This document shows positions 43,171 through 52,130 of a DNA stretch of 64,000 nt, piece after piece. A model generated the notes under the pieces. The model saw only the letters and a program-made list of their open reading frames with translations. It ran no database searches and was not told the origin of the DNA. Source of the stretch: Bog-756 sp963839925 (GTDB lineage: Bacteria > Actinomycetota > Acidimicrobiia > Acidimicrobiales > RAAP-2); contig CAWIWV010000001.1 of assembly GCA_963839925.1 (NCBI GenBank), positions 434,001 to 498,000 on the forward strand. Reading direction: 5' to 3'. Numbering within the stretch: the first letter of the stretch is position 1; each line of letters starts with the position of its first letter. The position numbers and the translations under genes are program-made.

Positions 43171-44238
43171 ATGACCAACCCCACCAAACCTTCGACTGTC
43201 GTCCTACTGGCCCTGGCCGTTGCGATCATGACCGCGGTCGGGGCGGGGGTCGCTCCGGCGTCCGGAGCCGCTTCCGCCACGGCGTCTGCGAACCCACGGG
43301 CAGCAGGGACCACACTCCCGGGGACCCAGTGTCCGGCCTTTCCTGCCGACGACGTGTGGAACACGCCGATCACCGGGCTCCCCAACGATCCGAGGAGCTC
43401 AACCTGGCTCGCGTCGATGGATGCCTCTTCGACGTCCCTCCACCCGGACTACGGGCCGTCCGGCGATCCGAAGCACCCCTACGGGATCCCCTGGCAGATC
43501 GTCTCTCCGTCGCAACCGCTCGTGCCGGTGAAGTTCGACTACGCGGACCAGAGCGACAAGGGGCCGTACCCACTTTCGGCGACGACTCCGATCGAAGGCG
43601 GTTCGGACCGTCACGCCCTGATGGTGAATCCTTCGACCTGCACGCTGTACGAGCTCTACGACACCTACTACCACCCCGCCAACAGGTCCACGGCGGGATC
43701 GGGCGCGATCTGGCACTTGAAGTCCGATGCGCTCCGACCGGCGGGCTGGACATCTGCCGACGCTGCCGGTCTCCCGATCCTGCCCGGCCTGGTGAACTAC
43801 AACGAGGTGTCGTCCGGAGCGATGGACCACGCCATCCGCTTCACCGTGCAGTGCACGCAGGAGTCCTACCTCTGGCCTGCGCGCCACGAGGCGGGCCAGA
43901 ACAACAGCAAGTGTCCGCCCATGGGCGCACGCTTCAGGCTGAGTGCGAGCTTCAGTCTGCCGGCATCGCGATGTGCGAAGTTGTGCCAGACGGTCGTCAC
44001 CACCATGAAGACCTATGGCCTGATCCTGGCCGACAACGGGAGCAACTGGTTCTTCCAGGGCACCGCGGACACCAGATGGACCGACACCGAGGTCGAGCAG
44101 CTGAAGCAGATTCCGGCCAAGTACTTCACCGCCGTCAACGAGTCGTGTCTCATGGTGAGTGCGAACTCCGGACAGGCCCGCCAGCCCGGTACCGCCGCGT
44201 ACGCAAGAAGCTGCGGGCATGCCAAAGTGGTCGGGTGA
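43171..44238 (+). CDS. Secreted protein of a conserved unknown family
   Basis: 355 aa. Signal peptide (LALAVAIMTAVGAGVAPASG). The mature part has recurring motifs: DDVWNTPITGLP, GIPWQIVSPSQPLVPVKFDY, ADQSDKGPYPLS, GSGAIWHLKSDALRP, WTSADAAGLPILPGLVNYNE, LWPARHEAG, MGARFRLSASF and YGLILADNGSNWFFQG. I know this pattern from secreted actinobacterial proteins without assigned function. GGAGG before the ATG. The ABC ATPase overlaps its stop by four bases, so it is co-produced with an exporter. Confidence 0.85.
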   Translation: MTNPTKPSTVVLLALAVAIMTAVGAGVAPASGAASATASANPRAAGTTLPGTQCPAFPADDVWNTPITGLPNDPRSSTWLASMDASSTSLHPDYGPSGDPKHPYGIPWQIVSPSQPLVPVKFDYADQSDKGPYPLSATTPIEGGSDRHALMVNPSTCTLYELYDTYYHPANRSTAGSGAIWHLKSDALRPAGWTSADAAGLPILPGLVNYNEVSSGAMDHAIRFTVQCTQESYLWPARHEAGQNNSKCPPMGARFRLSASFSLPASRCAKLCQTVVTTMKTYGLILADNGSNWFFQGTADTRWTDTEVEQLKQIPAKYFTAVNESCLMVSANSGQARQPGTAAYARSCGHAKVVG

Positions 44239-45137
44239 TCGAGGCGAGGGGGCTCACCAAGCGGTTCGGTGACGTCACCGCGGTCAGCGACCTCTCCTTC
44301 GACGTCCGTCAGGGGACGGTGACCGGGTTCCTCGGACCCAACGGGTCGGGGAAGTCCACGACCATGCGGATGATCATGGGGCTCGATGCGCCGGCATCGG
44401 GCTCGGTGACGGTGTTGGGTCGGCACTACCACGACCTTCCCTGGCCGCTGCGGGAGGTCGGCGCGCTTCTGGAGGCGAGGGCCATCCATCCCGGCCGCTC
44501 CGCCCGCGCCCACCTGCTGACCCTGGCCCGGGCCAACTCCATCCCGCGCGCACGGGTCGAAGAGGTACTGGAGCTGGTGGGTCTGACCGCGGTCGCAGGC
44601 AAGCGGGTCGGGAAGTTCTCCCTCGGAATGGGCCAACGCCTCGGCATCGCCGCTGCACTGCTCGGCGATCCCGGGGTGTTGCTCTTCGACGAGCCGGTCA
44701 ACGGACTCGACCCCGAGGGCATCCGCTGGGTTCGCACCCTGTGCAAGAAGCTCGCAGGCGAGGGCCGGACCGTGTTCGTCTCGAGTCACCTCATGGCCGA
44801 GATGGCGCTGACCGCCGACCATCTGGTCGTGATCGGCAAAGGTCATCTGATCGCCGAGACCTCGGTGGCCGACTTCGTCGCCGGCAGCTCACGCAAGTCG
44901 GTCAAGGTGCGCACGCCGAAGCCGCACGAGTTGTCGAGCGCGGTGACGGGCGGTGGTGGGACGGTCATCGATGATCCGGACGGGTCGATGACGGTGACCG
45001 GTCTGTCGGCCGCCGACGTGGGTGAGCTGGCGGCGCAGATCGGTGTCGTGCTGCACGAGCTGACGCCTGTCGCCTCGTTGGAGGACGCCTTCATGGAGTT
45101 GACCGATCGAGCCGTCGAGTTCCGGGGTGAGTCGTGA
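44235..45137 (+). CDS. ABC transporter ATP-binding protein
   Basis: 300 aa. Walker A GPNGSGKST (34-42), signature FSLGMGQRL (128-136), Walker B VLLFDEPVNGLDP (from about 148) and switch VSSHL. The C-terminal 90 residues are the DUF4162-like tail of ABC-2 exporter ATPases. GTG start overlaps the stop of the secreted protein (GTGA). Forms an exporter with the permease at 45134; drug, lipid or polysaccharide export are all possible. Confidence 0.94.
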   Translation: MIEARGLTKRFGDVTAVSDLSFDVRQGTVTGFLGPNGSGKSTTMRMIMGLDAPASGSVTVLGRHYHDLPWPLREVGALLEARAIHPGRSARAHLLTLARANSIPRARVEEVLELVGLTAVAGKRVGKFSLGMGQRLGIAAALLGDPGVLLFDEPVNGLDPEGIRWVRTLCKKLAGEGRTVFVSSHLMAEMALTADHLVVIGKGHLIAETSVADFVAGSSRKSVKVRTPKPHELSSAVTGGGGTVIDDPDGSMTVTGLSAADVGELAAQIGVVLHELTPVASLEDAFMELTDRAVEFRGES

Positions 45138-46027
45138 CGGTCGCCCTCGATGCGCCGAGCGCGTTCTCGAGCGATCAGCCTCGTGGGCGGGTCGGCCTCC
45201 GCCAGGCGGCCGCGGCAGAGTGGACCAAGCTCTGGACGGTCCGATCGACGGCGTGGACACTGGCAGGCACCGCGATCGCGGTGGTGGGGCTGTGTGCCCT
45301 GACCACCGGCACGGTGAGCCCCAACGATGTCATCGACGACCCGACACGGCGGAGCCTGATCGGGATCTTCCTCGGCCAGCTCGTCTTCGGTGTCCTCGGG
45401 GTGCTGGTGATGAGCGCCGAGTACGGTACGGGGACCATTCGAGCCACCCTGTCGGCGATTCCGCGCCGGCCGGTCGTCCTGCTCGCCAAGGTCGCGGTCT
45501 TCGGAGCCGTGGCGCTGGTGGTGAGCGAGATCCTGGTGTTCGTCGCGTTCTGGCTCGGCCAAGCGATCTTGTCCGCGAAGCACGCGGTCGGAACGGCTGC
45601 CGCTGCCCAGCAGTCCGGACAGCGGGTCCCTCCACGTTTTCACGACCTGCTCTCGACCGGTTCCGCCTCGTTGGGGCAGCCCGGGGTCCTGCGGGCGGTG
45701 ATCGGAGGGGGCCTCTATCTGGCGGTGCTCGGTCTGATGGCCCTGGGCATCGCGACGATCATCAGGCATACGGCGGGGGCCATCTCGACCTTCGTCGGGG
45801 TGGTCCTGGTCTTGCCGCTCATCGTCGAAGCACTTCCCACGGGGATCAGCAACGCGGTCTCCCGGTATCTGCCGGCCAACATCGGTCTGGTCTTGTTCTC
45901 CAGCCACGGTCCACCGGACCACGTCATCTCAGCCTTCAGCCCATGGGCCGGCTTCGGACTGCTCGTGCTCTACACGGTGGTGATTCTGGGGATCGGCTGC
46001 TGGGTGCTCGTCCGGCGCGACGCCTGA
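45134..46027 (+). CDS. ABC-2 type permease
   Basis: 297 aa with about six membrane segments. Starts RQAAAAEWTKLWTVRSTAWT, the usual cytoplasmic lead, and has VLVMSAEYGTGTIRATLSAI, the conserved E-Y-x-T-G-T-I-R-x-T coupling motif of ABC-2 permeases. GTG start overlaps the ATPase stop by four bases. Last gene of the operon. Confidence 0.93.
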   Translation: MTVALDAPSAFSSDQPRGRVGLRQAAAAEWTKLWTVRSTAWTLAGTAIAVVGLCALTTGTVSPNDVIDDPTRRSLIGIFLGQLVFGVLGVLVMSAEYGTGTIRATLSAIPRRPVVLLAKVAVFGAVALVVSEILVFVAFWLGQAILSAKHAVGTAAAAQQSGQRVPPRFHDLLSTGSASLGQPGVLRAVIGGGLYLAVLGLMALGIATIIRHTAGAISTFVGVVLVLPLIVEALPTGISNAVSRYLPANIGLVLFSSHGPPDHVISAFSPWAGFGLLVLYTVVILGIGCWVLVRRDA

Positions 46028-46042
46028 GCGACGCCGACCAGC

Positions 46043-46672
46043 TCAGCTGGCAGGTGCAAACGACGCCTTGAACACGTTGTTCGGTCCTGGGATCAGCAGG
46101 TTGAGTGCGGTGGTCGCCAGTTCGCAGTTCTGAAGCGGCGGGATCGTGTACTTGCCGCTGAAAGTCGAGGCTCCGCTGAACGAGAACGGACCGCTGAAGG
46201 TCACCGAGACGGGCTTCGAGGTGCCGCAACTGTTGCCGACCAGGTTGACCGGAAGTCCGAGCGGCTCCACCGACGTCACCAACACGTTGAACGATGACGT
46301 CGCGGTCACCTTCAGCGAGTTGAGATTGACCTTTCCGGTCACCAGCTTCGTCTCGGACAGCTTGAACGTGGCTTTGGCAAGCCCGATACCGGCCAAGTTG
46401 AAGGTGGTCGAAGCCGGCGGAAGGTTCAACTTTCCGCTGAGCACGAAGTTGTTGAGGTTGAGCGATCCGATGAACGACCCGGTCGGAACCTTGACCGTCT
46501 CGTTGAGCTTGGCCAGCGTTGTCGTCGCGTTCACTTTGTAGTCGATCGGATACAGATTGCCGCTGCTGTGCGGGGTTGCCGCGCTGGCCAACGGAACTGT
46601 TCCGATCGTCGATGCGAAGAGCGCTGCGGCGACGATGCAGCCGGAGACGAGTGCAAACGGCCGAACTTTCAT
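46043..46672 (-). CDS. Secreted hypothetical protein, 209 aa
   Basis: Signal peptide of about 32 residues (LVSGCIVAAALFASTIGTVP). Mature protein is beta-rich, with NLNNFVLSGKLNLPPASTTF and GPFSFSGASTFSGKYTIPPL, plus two Cys that may pair (NSCGTSK, LQNCELAT). Resembles exported beta-barrel-like proteins of nocardioform actinobacteria, function unknown. ATG fixed by GGAGGAAGTC. A 42-bp-spaced tandem repeat lies in its leader. Confidence 0.8.
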   Translation of the reverse strand: MKVRPFALVSGCIVAAALFASTIGTVPLASAATPHSSGNLYPIDYKVNATTTLAKLNETVKVPTGSFIGSLNLNNFVLSGKLNLPPASTTFNLAGIGLAKATFKLSETKLVTGKVNLNSLKVTATSSFNVLVTSVEPLGLPVNLVGNSCGTSKPVSVTFSGPFSFSGASTFSGKYTIPPLQNCELATTALNLLIPGPNNVFKASFAPAS

Positions 46673-46717
46673 GACTTCCTCCAATCCCTTGAGGAGGGAG
46701 ATACCCAGCCGAGTCCC

Positions 46718-46787
46718 GGGCGAAACTTCGGGCATGGGCCGGGCCACCCAGTGGATCTCAGGCGAAACATCGGGCACGCGCCGGGCC
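46718..46787 (-). repeat. Two 28-bp imperfect repeats in the leader of 46672
   Basis: Plus-strand GGGCGAAACTTCGGGCATGG.. (46718-46745) and AGGCGAAACATCGGGCACGC.. (46760-46787) share 24 of 28 bases at a 42-base period. In one minus frame they read ARRVPDVSPE and ARPMPEVSPG. They lie 45-115 bases before the ATG of the secreted protein. Confidence 0.55.
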
Positions 46788-46964
46788 GGGAGCTGGGCGG
46801 CGGAACCCTGCTCGACCGGCCCGATCGCGCCAACACCTGCAACGGGGAAGCAGTCGGATTCGTTACAGCTGCGGAGCAGATGGTTCTCCCGTCCACTAGG
46901 TTCGGGCTTTTCACCCGCTCGACGACCGAGCGGTGTGTCGGAGCCGACCTGAACGGAAGCGCTG

Positions 46965-48848
46965 GTGACCACGAGGACCACTCACAGGACCTCCAGGCGG
47001 TGGCTACCCGCCCTGGCCGGGGCCATCGCAATCGCGGGCGCCGTCGGTGTCAGCGTCGGCGGCGTTGCCGCAGCTCCCGCCCCGAATCCGGGGAGTGGGG
47101 CGCCCGGCTATCGGGTTGCCGCGGATGCTGCCCCCGGCCAATCCGTGTCGCTCATCGTCTCCATGCCGCTCCGGAACGCGGCGCAGTTGCAGTCCCTCCT
47201 CGCCGGCCAGGTGAGCTCCGATTCGCCCGACTACCACCACTGGCTGACGCCGTCCGAATTCCAGTCCGAGTTCGGTGTGCAATCGACCACGGTCGCCACC
47301 CTTCGACACTCGCTGGCGCGGTTCGGGCTGGAAGTCACCCCGTTCGGCGCCCAAGCGGTCACCGTGACCGGGCGCGCCGCAGCGGTGAACTCGGCATTTC
47401 ATGCACAACTGGCCTTCGTCAAGCGAGACGACGGACAGACTGCGCTGGCCACGCTCCGCCCGATGGTCGCTCCGGAGCCGATCCGCAGTGTCGGTGGCGT
47501 GGTCGACGATCTGAGTCCGATCGTCCACCTCCTCCCGACGTCGGAACGAGTGCCGGCCAACCGTTCTGGACGGCTCGGGAGCTACTGGGCCGACGACCTC
47601 AAACAGGCCTATCAGTATCCGGCCTTCGGCTCGCCGTCTCAGCACGAGGCGGACGGAGCGGGGACCACCGTCGGGATCGTGATGGAGGACTCCACCGGGA
47701 TCAAGGACGACGACAAGTACTGGACGCTCGAGAAGTCGCCAGAGCCGCACGTTTCGATCGTCAAGATCGACGGTGGCGGCCCCTACAACCCGAGCTCGGG
47801 GGGAACCTTCGAGGCGAACCTTGACGTGCAGCAGGTGGGAGGGATCGCCCCCGACGCCAACATCATCCAGTACAGCATTCCCGACCTGAGCGACCAGTCG
47901 ATCACCGACGCCTACACAGCCGTCGTCCAGCAGAACAAGGTCGATGTCGTGAGCGGTTCGTTCGGCGGGTGCGAACTCGTGTACACCGCTGCCTACAACG
48001 ACGGCACGAGCTTCACCTCCACCCTCAGGGCGGAGAACGCCCTGTTCGAGCAAGCCGACGCCCAGGGCATCACCACCATCTTCTCGTCCGGTGACAGCGG
48101 ATCGCTTGCGTGCCCACCGGTCAGCTACTTCAGTGGGTCGGGCGGCTCCGCCAAATTTCTCCGGGCGGTGGAGACACCGGCGGACTCGCCGAGTGTCATC
48201 GCGGTCGGGGGCACCAATCTGGTCACCGCCCACACCAACGGCTCGTTGAACAGCGCCTACGTGAGCGAGAACGAGTTCGGCGACAAGATGGCGCCCTACG
48301 ACCCCTACGGAACCGGCGAGACCGTGAGCGGCGGCTACTGGGGATCGGGTGGTGGTTTCAGCAAAGTCTTCAAGGCCCCCGCGTACCAGCCGGTTCCCAA
48401 GGGTTCCGGTCGGAGCGTCCCGGATATCGCACTCCACATGGGAGGGTGTCCCAGTGGCGCCTCCGTGTGTGCGCGCCAAGACAGCTCGGACGTCGAGATC
48501 ATCGGGGGAACCGACACCGGGGTGATCGGAACGAGCGCGTCCGCGCCGGACTTCGCTGGAACCGTGGCGCTGATGGACCAGGTCGAGGGCACCAGGGTCG
48601 GCGACATCAATTCGACGCTCTACCAGCTCGCCGCAGAGCAGAAGGCGGGCACACTGGCTTCTCCCGTCTTCCACGAGGCCATCCCCGGGTTCACCGGCTA
48701 CTACTCGACCGCCTACACCGCCAGCTACCAGACGAAGCCAGGCTTCGATCAGGTCATCGGGGTCGGCACGCCGATCGTGAAGAACCTCATCTTCGGCTCG
48801 GCCGGCACCCCCGCTGCGGGAATCCCCGGAACCGCCTCGAATCCCTGA
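46965..48848 (+). CDS. Secreted S53 peptidase (kumamolisin-like)
   Basis: 627 aa. Signal peptide, activation domain (SPDYHHWLTPSEFQSEFGVQ), catalytic domain with GGTFEANLDVQQVGG (Glu, Asp), SFGGCE and GTSASAPDFAGTV (Ser). Unlike the first S53 gene it has no FN3 repeats; the C-terminus ends shortly after the calcium-site region. Start GTG at 46965 with a weak GGAAG. Exported acid peptidase by family knowledge. Confidence 0.92.
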   Translation: MTTRTTHRTSRRWLPALAGAIAIAGAVGVSVGGVAAAPAPNPGSGAPGYRVAADAAPGQSVSLIVSMPLRNAAQLQSLLAGQVSSDSPDYHHWLTPSEFQSEFGVQSTTVATLRHSLARFGLEVTPFGAQAVTVTGRAAAVNSAFHAQLAFVKRDDGQTALATLRPMVAPEPIRSVGGVVDDLSPIVHLLPTSERVPANRSGRLGSYWADDLKQAYQYPAFGSPSQHEADGAGTTVGIVMEDSTGIKDDDKYWTLEKSPEPHVSIVKIDGGGPYNPSSGGTFEANLDVQQVGGIAPDANIIQYSIPDLSDQSITDAYTAVVQQNKVDVVSGSFGGCELVYTAAYNDGTSFTSTLRAENALFEQADAQGITTIFSSGDSGSLACPPVSYFSGSGGSAKFLRAVETPADSPSVIAVGGTNLVTAHTNGSLNSAYVSENEFGDKMAPYDPYGTGETVSGGYWGSGGGFSKVFKAPAYQPVPKGSGRSVPDIALHMGGCPSGASVCARQDSSDVEIIGGTDTGVIGTSASAPDFAGTVALMDQVEGTRVGDINSTLYQLAAEQKAGTLASPVFHEAIPGFTGYYSTAYTASYQTKPGFDQVIGVGTPIVKNLIFGSAGTPAAGIPGTASNP

Positions 48849-49045
48849 CCAGCGAAAACCCGGCGGATGAGGGTCGACCGCCTCAAGTCCGAGGGTCACC
48901 GAGGATCTCGATTTCGAGGGTAGTTGCGTCCGGCGAGACCTTTTAGGCTGGATAACCGAGGAACAAAGTCGGTATTGGTGTCGGAGCCTTCCTCGCCACC
49001 TCGTACTGCTCTCGCGACCGCAGAGGGATTCGTCCTAAGGCAATC

Positions 49046-51895
49046 ATGCAAAAGCTTCGAGGTTTTACCGGTTCGAGGGTGATCGCCCTGTTGCTGTCGA
49101 TCGTGGTCGTCTCGGCGACCGTCTTGGTTGCGACAGCGCTCCCGGCCGCCTCGGCCGGTACGTGGTGGACCGCACCAGCCGGAAACCTGCCCTGGCAGTG
49201 GTATCTCGCAGGGCCGCTCGACCTCTCCAATCCGACCGAGATGGGCACCAACGACACCTTGCCCGGTGGAGGGGCAGCACCCGCTCCGGTCGTCTACGAC
49301 ATCGACGCCGTCGAAAACCCGGCATCGACCGTGGCTGCCCTCCACGCCGATGGCGATCACGTCGTCTGCTATATCGAGGTCGGAACCGCCGGCAACTACT
49401 ACACGACGGCCCAAGAGGGGATCGCCACCACCTACTTCCAACAACTGCAGTCGGCGGGTGACCTCAGCACGAACGAACTGCAGGGCTATCCCGAGTACTA
49501 CGTCAACATCAACCAATCCTCCGCGGTCGGCATCATCGAGTCGATGATCAAGCAGCAGTGTGCCGACAAGGGATTCGACGCGGTGGAGACCGATCTCGAC
49601 GAGACCTACAACGACAACGAGGGCACGACCCCGTGGACGATCACCGAAGGGAACGAACAGACCTTCCTCACCACCCTCGCCGACTACATGCATTCGATCG
49701 GGCTCGGTTGGATCGAAAAGAACCTCGACGACACCGGCGACAGCTTCGCCTCCATCATGGAGCCTTTGGCAGACGGCGGTATCACCGAACAGTGCAACGA
49801 GTACGGCACGTGTGGTGCACTGAGCAGTTACCTGGGCAAGAAGGCGATCTTCAACGCGGAGTACAACCTGCCGACCAGCAGCTTTTGTACCTACGACGAC
49901 ACAAACGGTCTCAACGGTGCACTCTTCGACGTCAGTCTCGACGGGCCGCGCTCACCGTGCAGTGGGCCGCCCGGTTCGCCGGCCACCTCGACCACGCTGA
50001 CCACGTCGCTCTCGGGAGGCGGCCAGAGCGGTGCGAGCATCTCCGTCCCTGCCAGCACTCCGGTGACCGATTCGGCGACGCTCAGCGGGACCGACGCCGG
50101 TGCGGCCACCGGGACGGTGACCTACCGGGTGTACTCGAACTCGACCTGCACCACCGAAGTGGGAAGCGCCAACCAGGTCTCCATCGTCACACCCGGCGTG
50201 ATGCCCCAATCGAGTCCGGTCTCCCTGACCACCTCGGGTATCTACTACTGGCAGGCGACGTATTCGGGCGACGGCAACAACGCCGGTTCGACCAGTCGCT
50301 GCGGCTCCGAGGTCGAGGGCGTCGCGGTCTCTCCTGCGTCGACCGGCGTCACGACGTCGCTGTCCGGCGGAGGTCACAGCGGCGCGAGCATCGCCGTGCC
50401 GATCGGCACTCAGGTGACCGATTCGGCGACGCTGAGCGGGACCAACTCCGGTGACGCCACGGGGACGGTGACCTATCGGGTGTACTCGGATCCCGGGTGC
50501 ACCGTCGAGGTGGGCACTGCCGACCCGGTGTCGATCAGCACCCCCGGCGATGTCCCTGCCTCGAGTCCGGTCACCTTGTCCAGCCCCGGCTCCTACTACT
50601 GGCAGGCGTCCTACTCCGGCGACGGGCTCGACAACGCCTCGACCAGCACCTGCGGATCCGCGGTCGCGGTCACCTTGGGCGGAGTGTCTGGCACGGTCGT
50701 CGACGGCTCCGGCAATCCGGTCGCCTCCGCAGAGGTCGAGGTCTGTCCGAGCGGTGCGAGCGGATCGACCTGCGAAGAGTCGACCACCGCAGCCGACGGG
50801 ACCTACACGGTCGCCAACGTCCCGAACGGCACCGACACCGCGACCGTGTTCCCGCCGGCAGGGAGCCCGTTCCTCCAGCAGACCTCGTCCGACTTCTCGG
50901 TCACCGCGCCCGCCACCACCACCGAGAATTTCTCCCTGGCAACGGCGGTCGCGCTGCCCGCCGGCACCGTCGTGATCAGTCCACTTCCCGAGGTGGACGT
51001 CGGCAGTGTGGCGGTCCCGGTCGTCTCCGCTGCGATTGCCGTCCCGATCACCACGGCCGCCTGTGCGGGTGGCACCGTCACCGCTTCGATCACGGGGACC
51101 AATGCGCAGACCGGAGCGACCCAGTCCACCTCGCCGGTTTCGTTGGCCGAGAAGTCGGCCGGTTCGGGAACCTTCACCGGAACCCTGCCGCCGGTCGAGC
51201 CGCTGCTCGGCACCGGCACCTTGACCATCACGGTCAGCAACTGTCCGGACCCGTCGGAGGACACGTCCAGCAACTCCACCATCTTCATCGACCCCAACGG
51301 GATGATCGTGAACGGGTGGCACAACAATGCTCCCCTCTCCGGGGCGAAGGTCACGCTCCTCAGCTCGGCGAGCCTGAGCGGCACCTACTCCGCAGTCGCC
51401 AACGGATCGGTCGTCATGTCCGCCGGCAATCGTCGCAATCCCTACACCACGTCGGCGTGGGGTCTGTTCGGATGGGACACCGCTCCCGGCTTCTACGAGA
51501 TTCGAGTGACCAAAACGAATTGCGGGACGGTGACCAGCGCTGCATTTCGCGGGCCACCATCGACGGGGACTCTCAGGGTGGTCCTCGACTGCCCGGGCTT
51601 CTTCTCGATCACCAACCGCTCACTTGCCTCTGCCACGTTGCACGCGAAGTACCGAGTCCAGTTGCACGCGATCGATGGAGCTGCACCGATCAGCTGGAAG
51701 ATCGTTGCGAAGTCGGGAACCCTGCCCGAGGGATTGACACTGAGCGCTTCGGGCCTGCTGTCGGGAACACCGGTCGGAAGCAAGAAGTCGGCCCATACAT
51801 ACACCTTCAGCGTGACCGCGACGACGAAGAAGACGACCGGGCATCCCTTCGTCCAGAGCGCGACACGAAAATTGAGTCTTGTGCTGAAGGCGTGA
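49046..51895 (+). CDS. Secreted GH114-type glycosidase with Ig-like and carboxypeptidase-regulatory repeats
   Basis: 949 aa. Signal peptide; GH114 domain about residues 38-310 (VVYDIDAVENPASTVAALHA, HVVCYIEVGTAGNYYTTAQE, GFDAVETDLDETYND), as in endo-alpha-1,4-polygalactosaminidase. Then two 110-residue Ig-like repeats (TSLSGGG-SGAS), a carboxypeptidase-regulatory-like domain (GVSGTVVDGSGNPVASAEVE), further beta-domains, and a final putative Ig domain (GTLPEGLTLSASGLLSGTPV). Probably a cell-wall-attached or released polysaccharide hydrolase; substrate inferred. Confidence 0.87.
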   Translation: MQKLRGFTGSRVIALLLSIVVVSATVLVATALPAASAGTWWTAPAGNLPWQWYLAGPLDLSNPTEMGTNDTLPGGGAAPAPVVYDIDAVENPASTVAALHADGDHVVCYIEVGTAGNYYTTAQEGIATTYFQQLQSAGDLSTNELQGYPEYYVNINQSSAVGIIESMIKQQCADKGFDAVETDLDETYNDNEGTTPWTITEGNEQTFLTTLADYMHSIGLGWIEKNLDDTGDSFASIMEPLADGGITEQCNEYGTCGALSSYLGKKAIFNAEYNLPTSSFCTYDDTNGLNGALFDVSLDGPRSPCSGPPGSPATSTTLTTSLSGGGQSGASISVPASTPVTDSATLSGTDAGAATGTVTYRVYSNSTCTTEVGSANQVSIVTPGVMPQSSPVSLTTSGIYYWQATYSGDGNNAGSTSRCGSEVEGVAVSPASTGVTTSLSGGGHSGASIAVPIGTQVTDSATLSGTNSGDATGTVTYRVYSDPGCTVEVGTADPVSISTPGDVPASSPVTLSSPGSYYWQASYSGDGLDNASTSTCGSAVAVTLGGVSGTVVDGSGNPVASAEVEVCPSGASGSTCEESTTAADGTYTVANVPNGTDTATVFPPAGSPFLQQTSSDFSVTAPATTTENFSLATAVALPAGTVVISPLPEVDVGSVAVPVVSAAIAVPITTAACAGGTVTASITGTNAQTGATQSTSPVSLAEKSAGSGTFTGTLPPVEPLLGTGTLTITVSNCPDPSEDTSSNSTIFIDPNGMIVNGWHNNAPLSGAKVTLLSSASLSGTYSAVANGSVVMSAGNRRNPYTTSAWGLFGWDTAPGFYEIRVTKTNCGTVTSAAFRGPPSTGTLRVVLDCPGFFSITNRSLASATLHAKYRVQLHAIDGAAPISWKIVAKSGTLPEGLTLSASGLLSGTPVGSKKSAHTYTFSVTATTKKTTGHPFVQSATRKLSLVLKA

Positions 51896-52130
51896 CCATG
51901 ACCGGCGATCTGCGTTCGTGACGTGTTCACGAACTCGGCGTACTCGTCCTGGGGTTTGTCACTCAGAGTGATCGTTCGAAGGAATTGAAAGGCAATTGGC
52001 TAAAGAAGCGCGGCGCGTAGTCGATGGGGAATTGTCATGAGGGGCCGCACTCCGTTCTGCAAATCATCATGCTTTGCGGCCCGTCCGGCTCCCCTCACCC
52101 TCAACAGCGAGCGTTGGAGGAACGGCTGAG

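Noticed and set aside
46673..46964. Possible cobalamin or c-di-AMP riboswitch on the minus strand before the secreted gene at 46672 (segments such as CTCCGCAGCTGTAACG and GGGTGAAAAGCCCG)
   Set aside because: Only isolated fragments resemble riboswitch motifs; they are not in the right order and the closing elements are missing, unlike the clear case at 58420.
47004..48899. A 631-residue minus-strand frame opposite the second S53 peptidase
   Set aside because: Shadow frame; the plus strand has full S53 motifs and the minus product has no recognisable fold.
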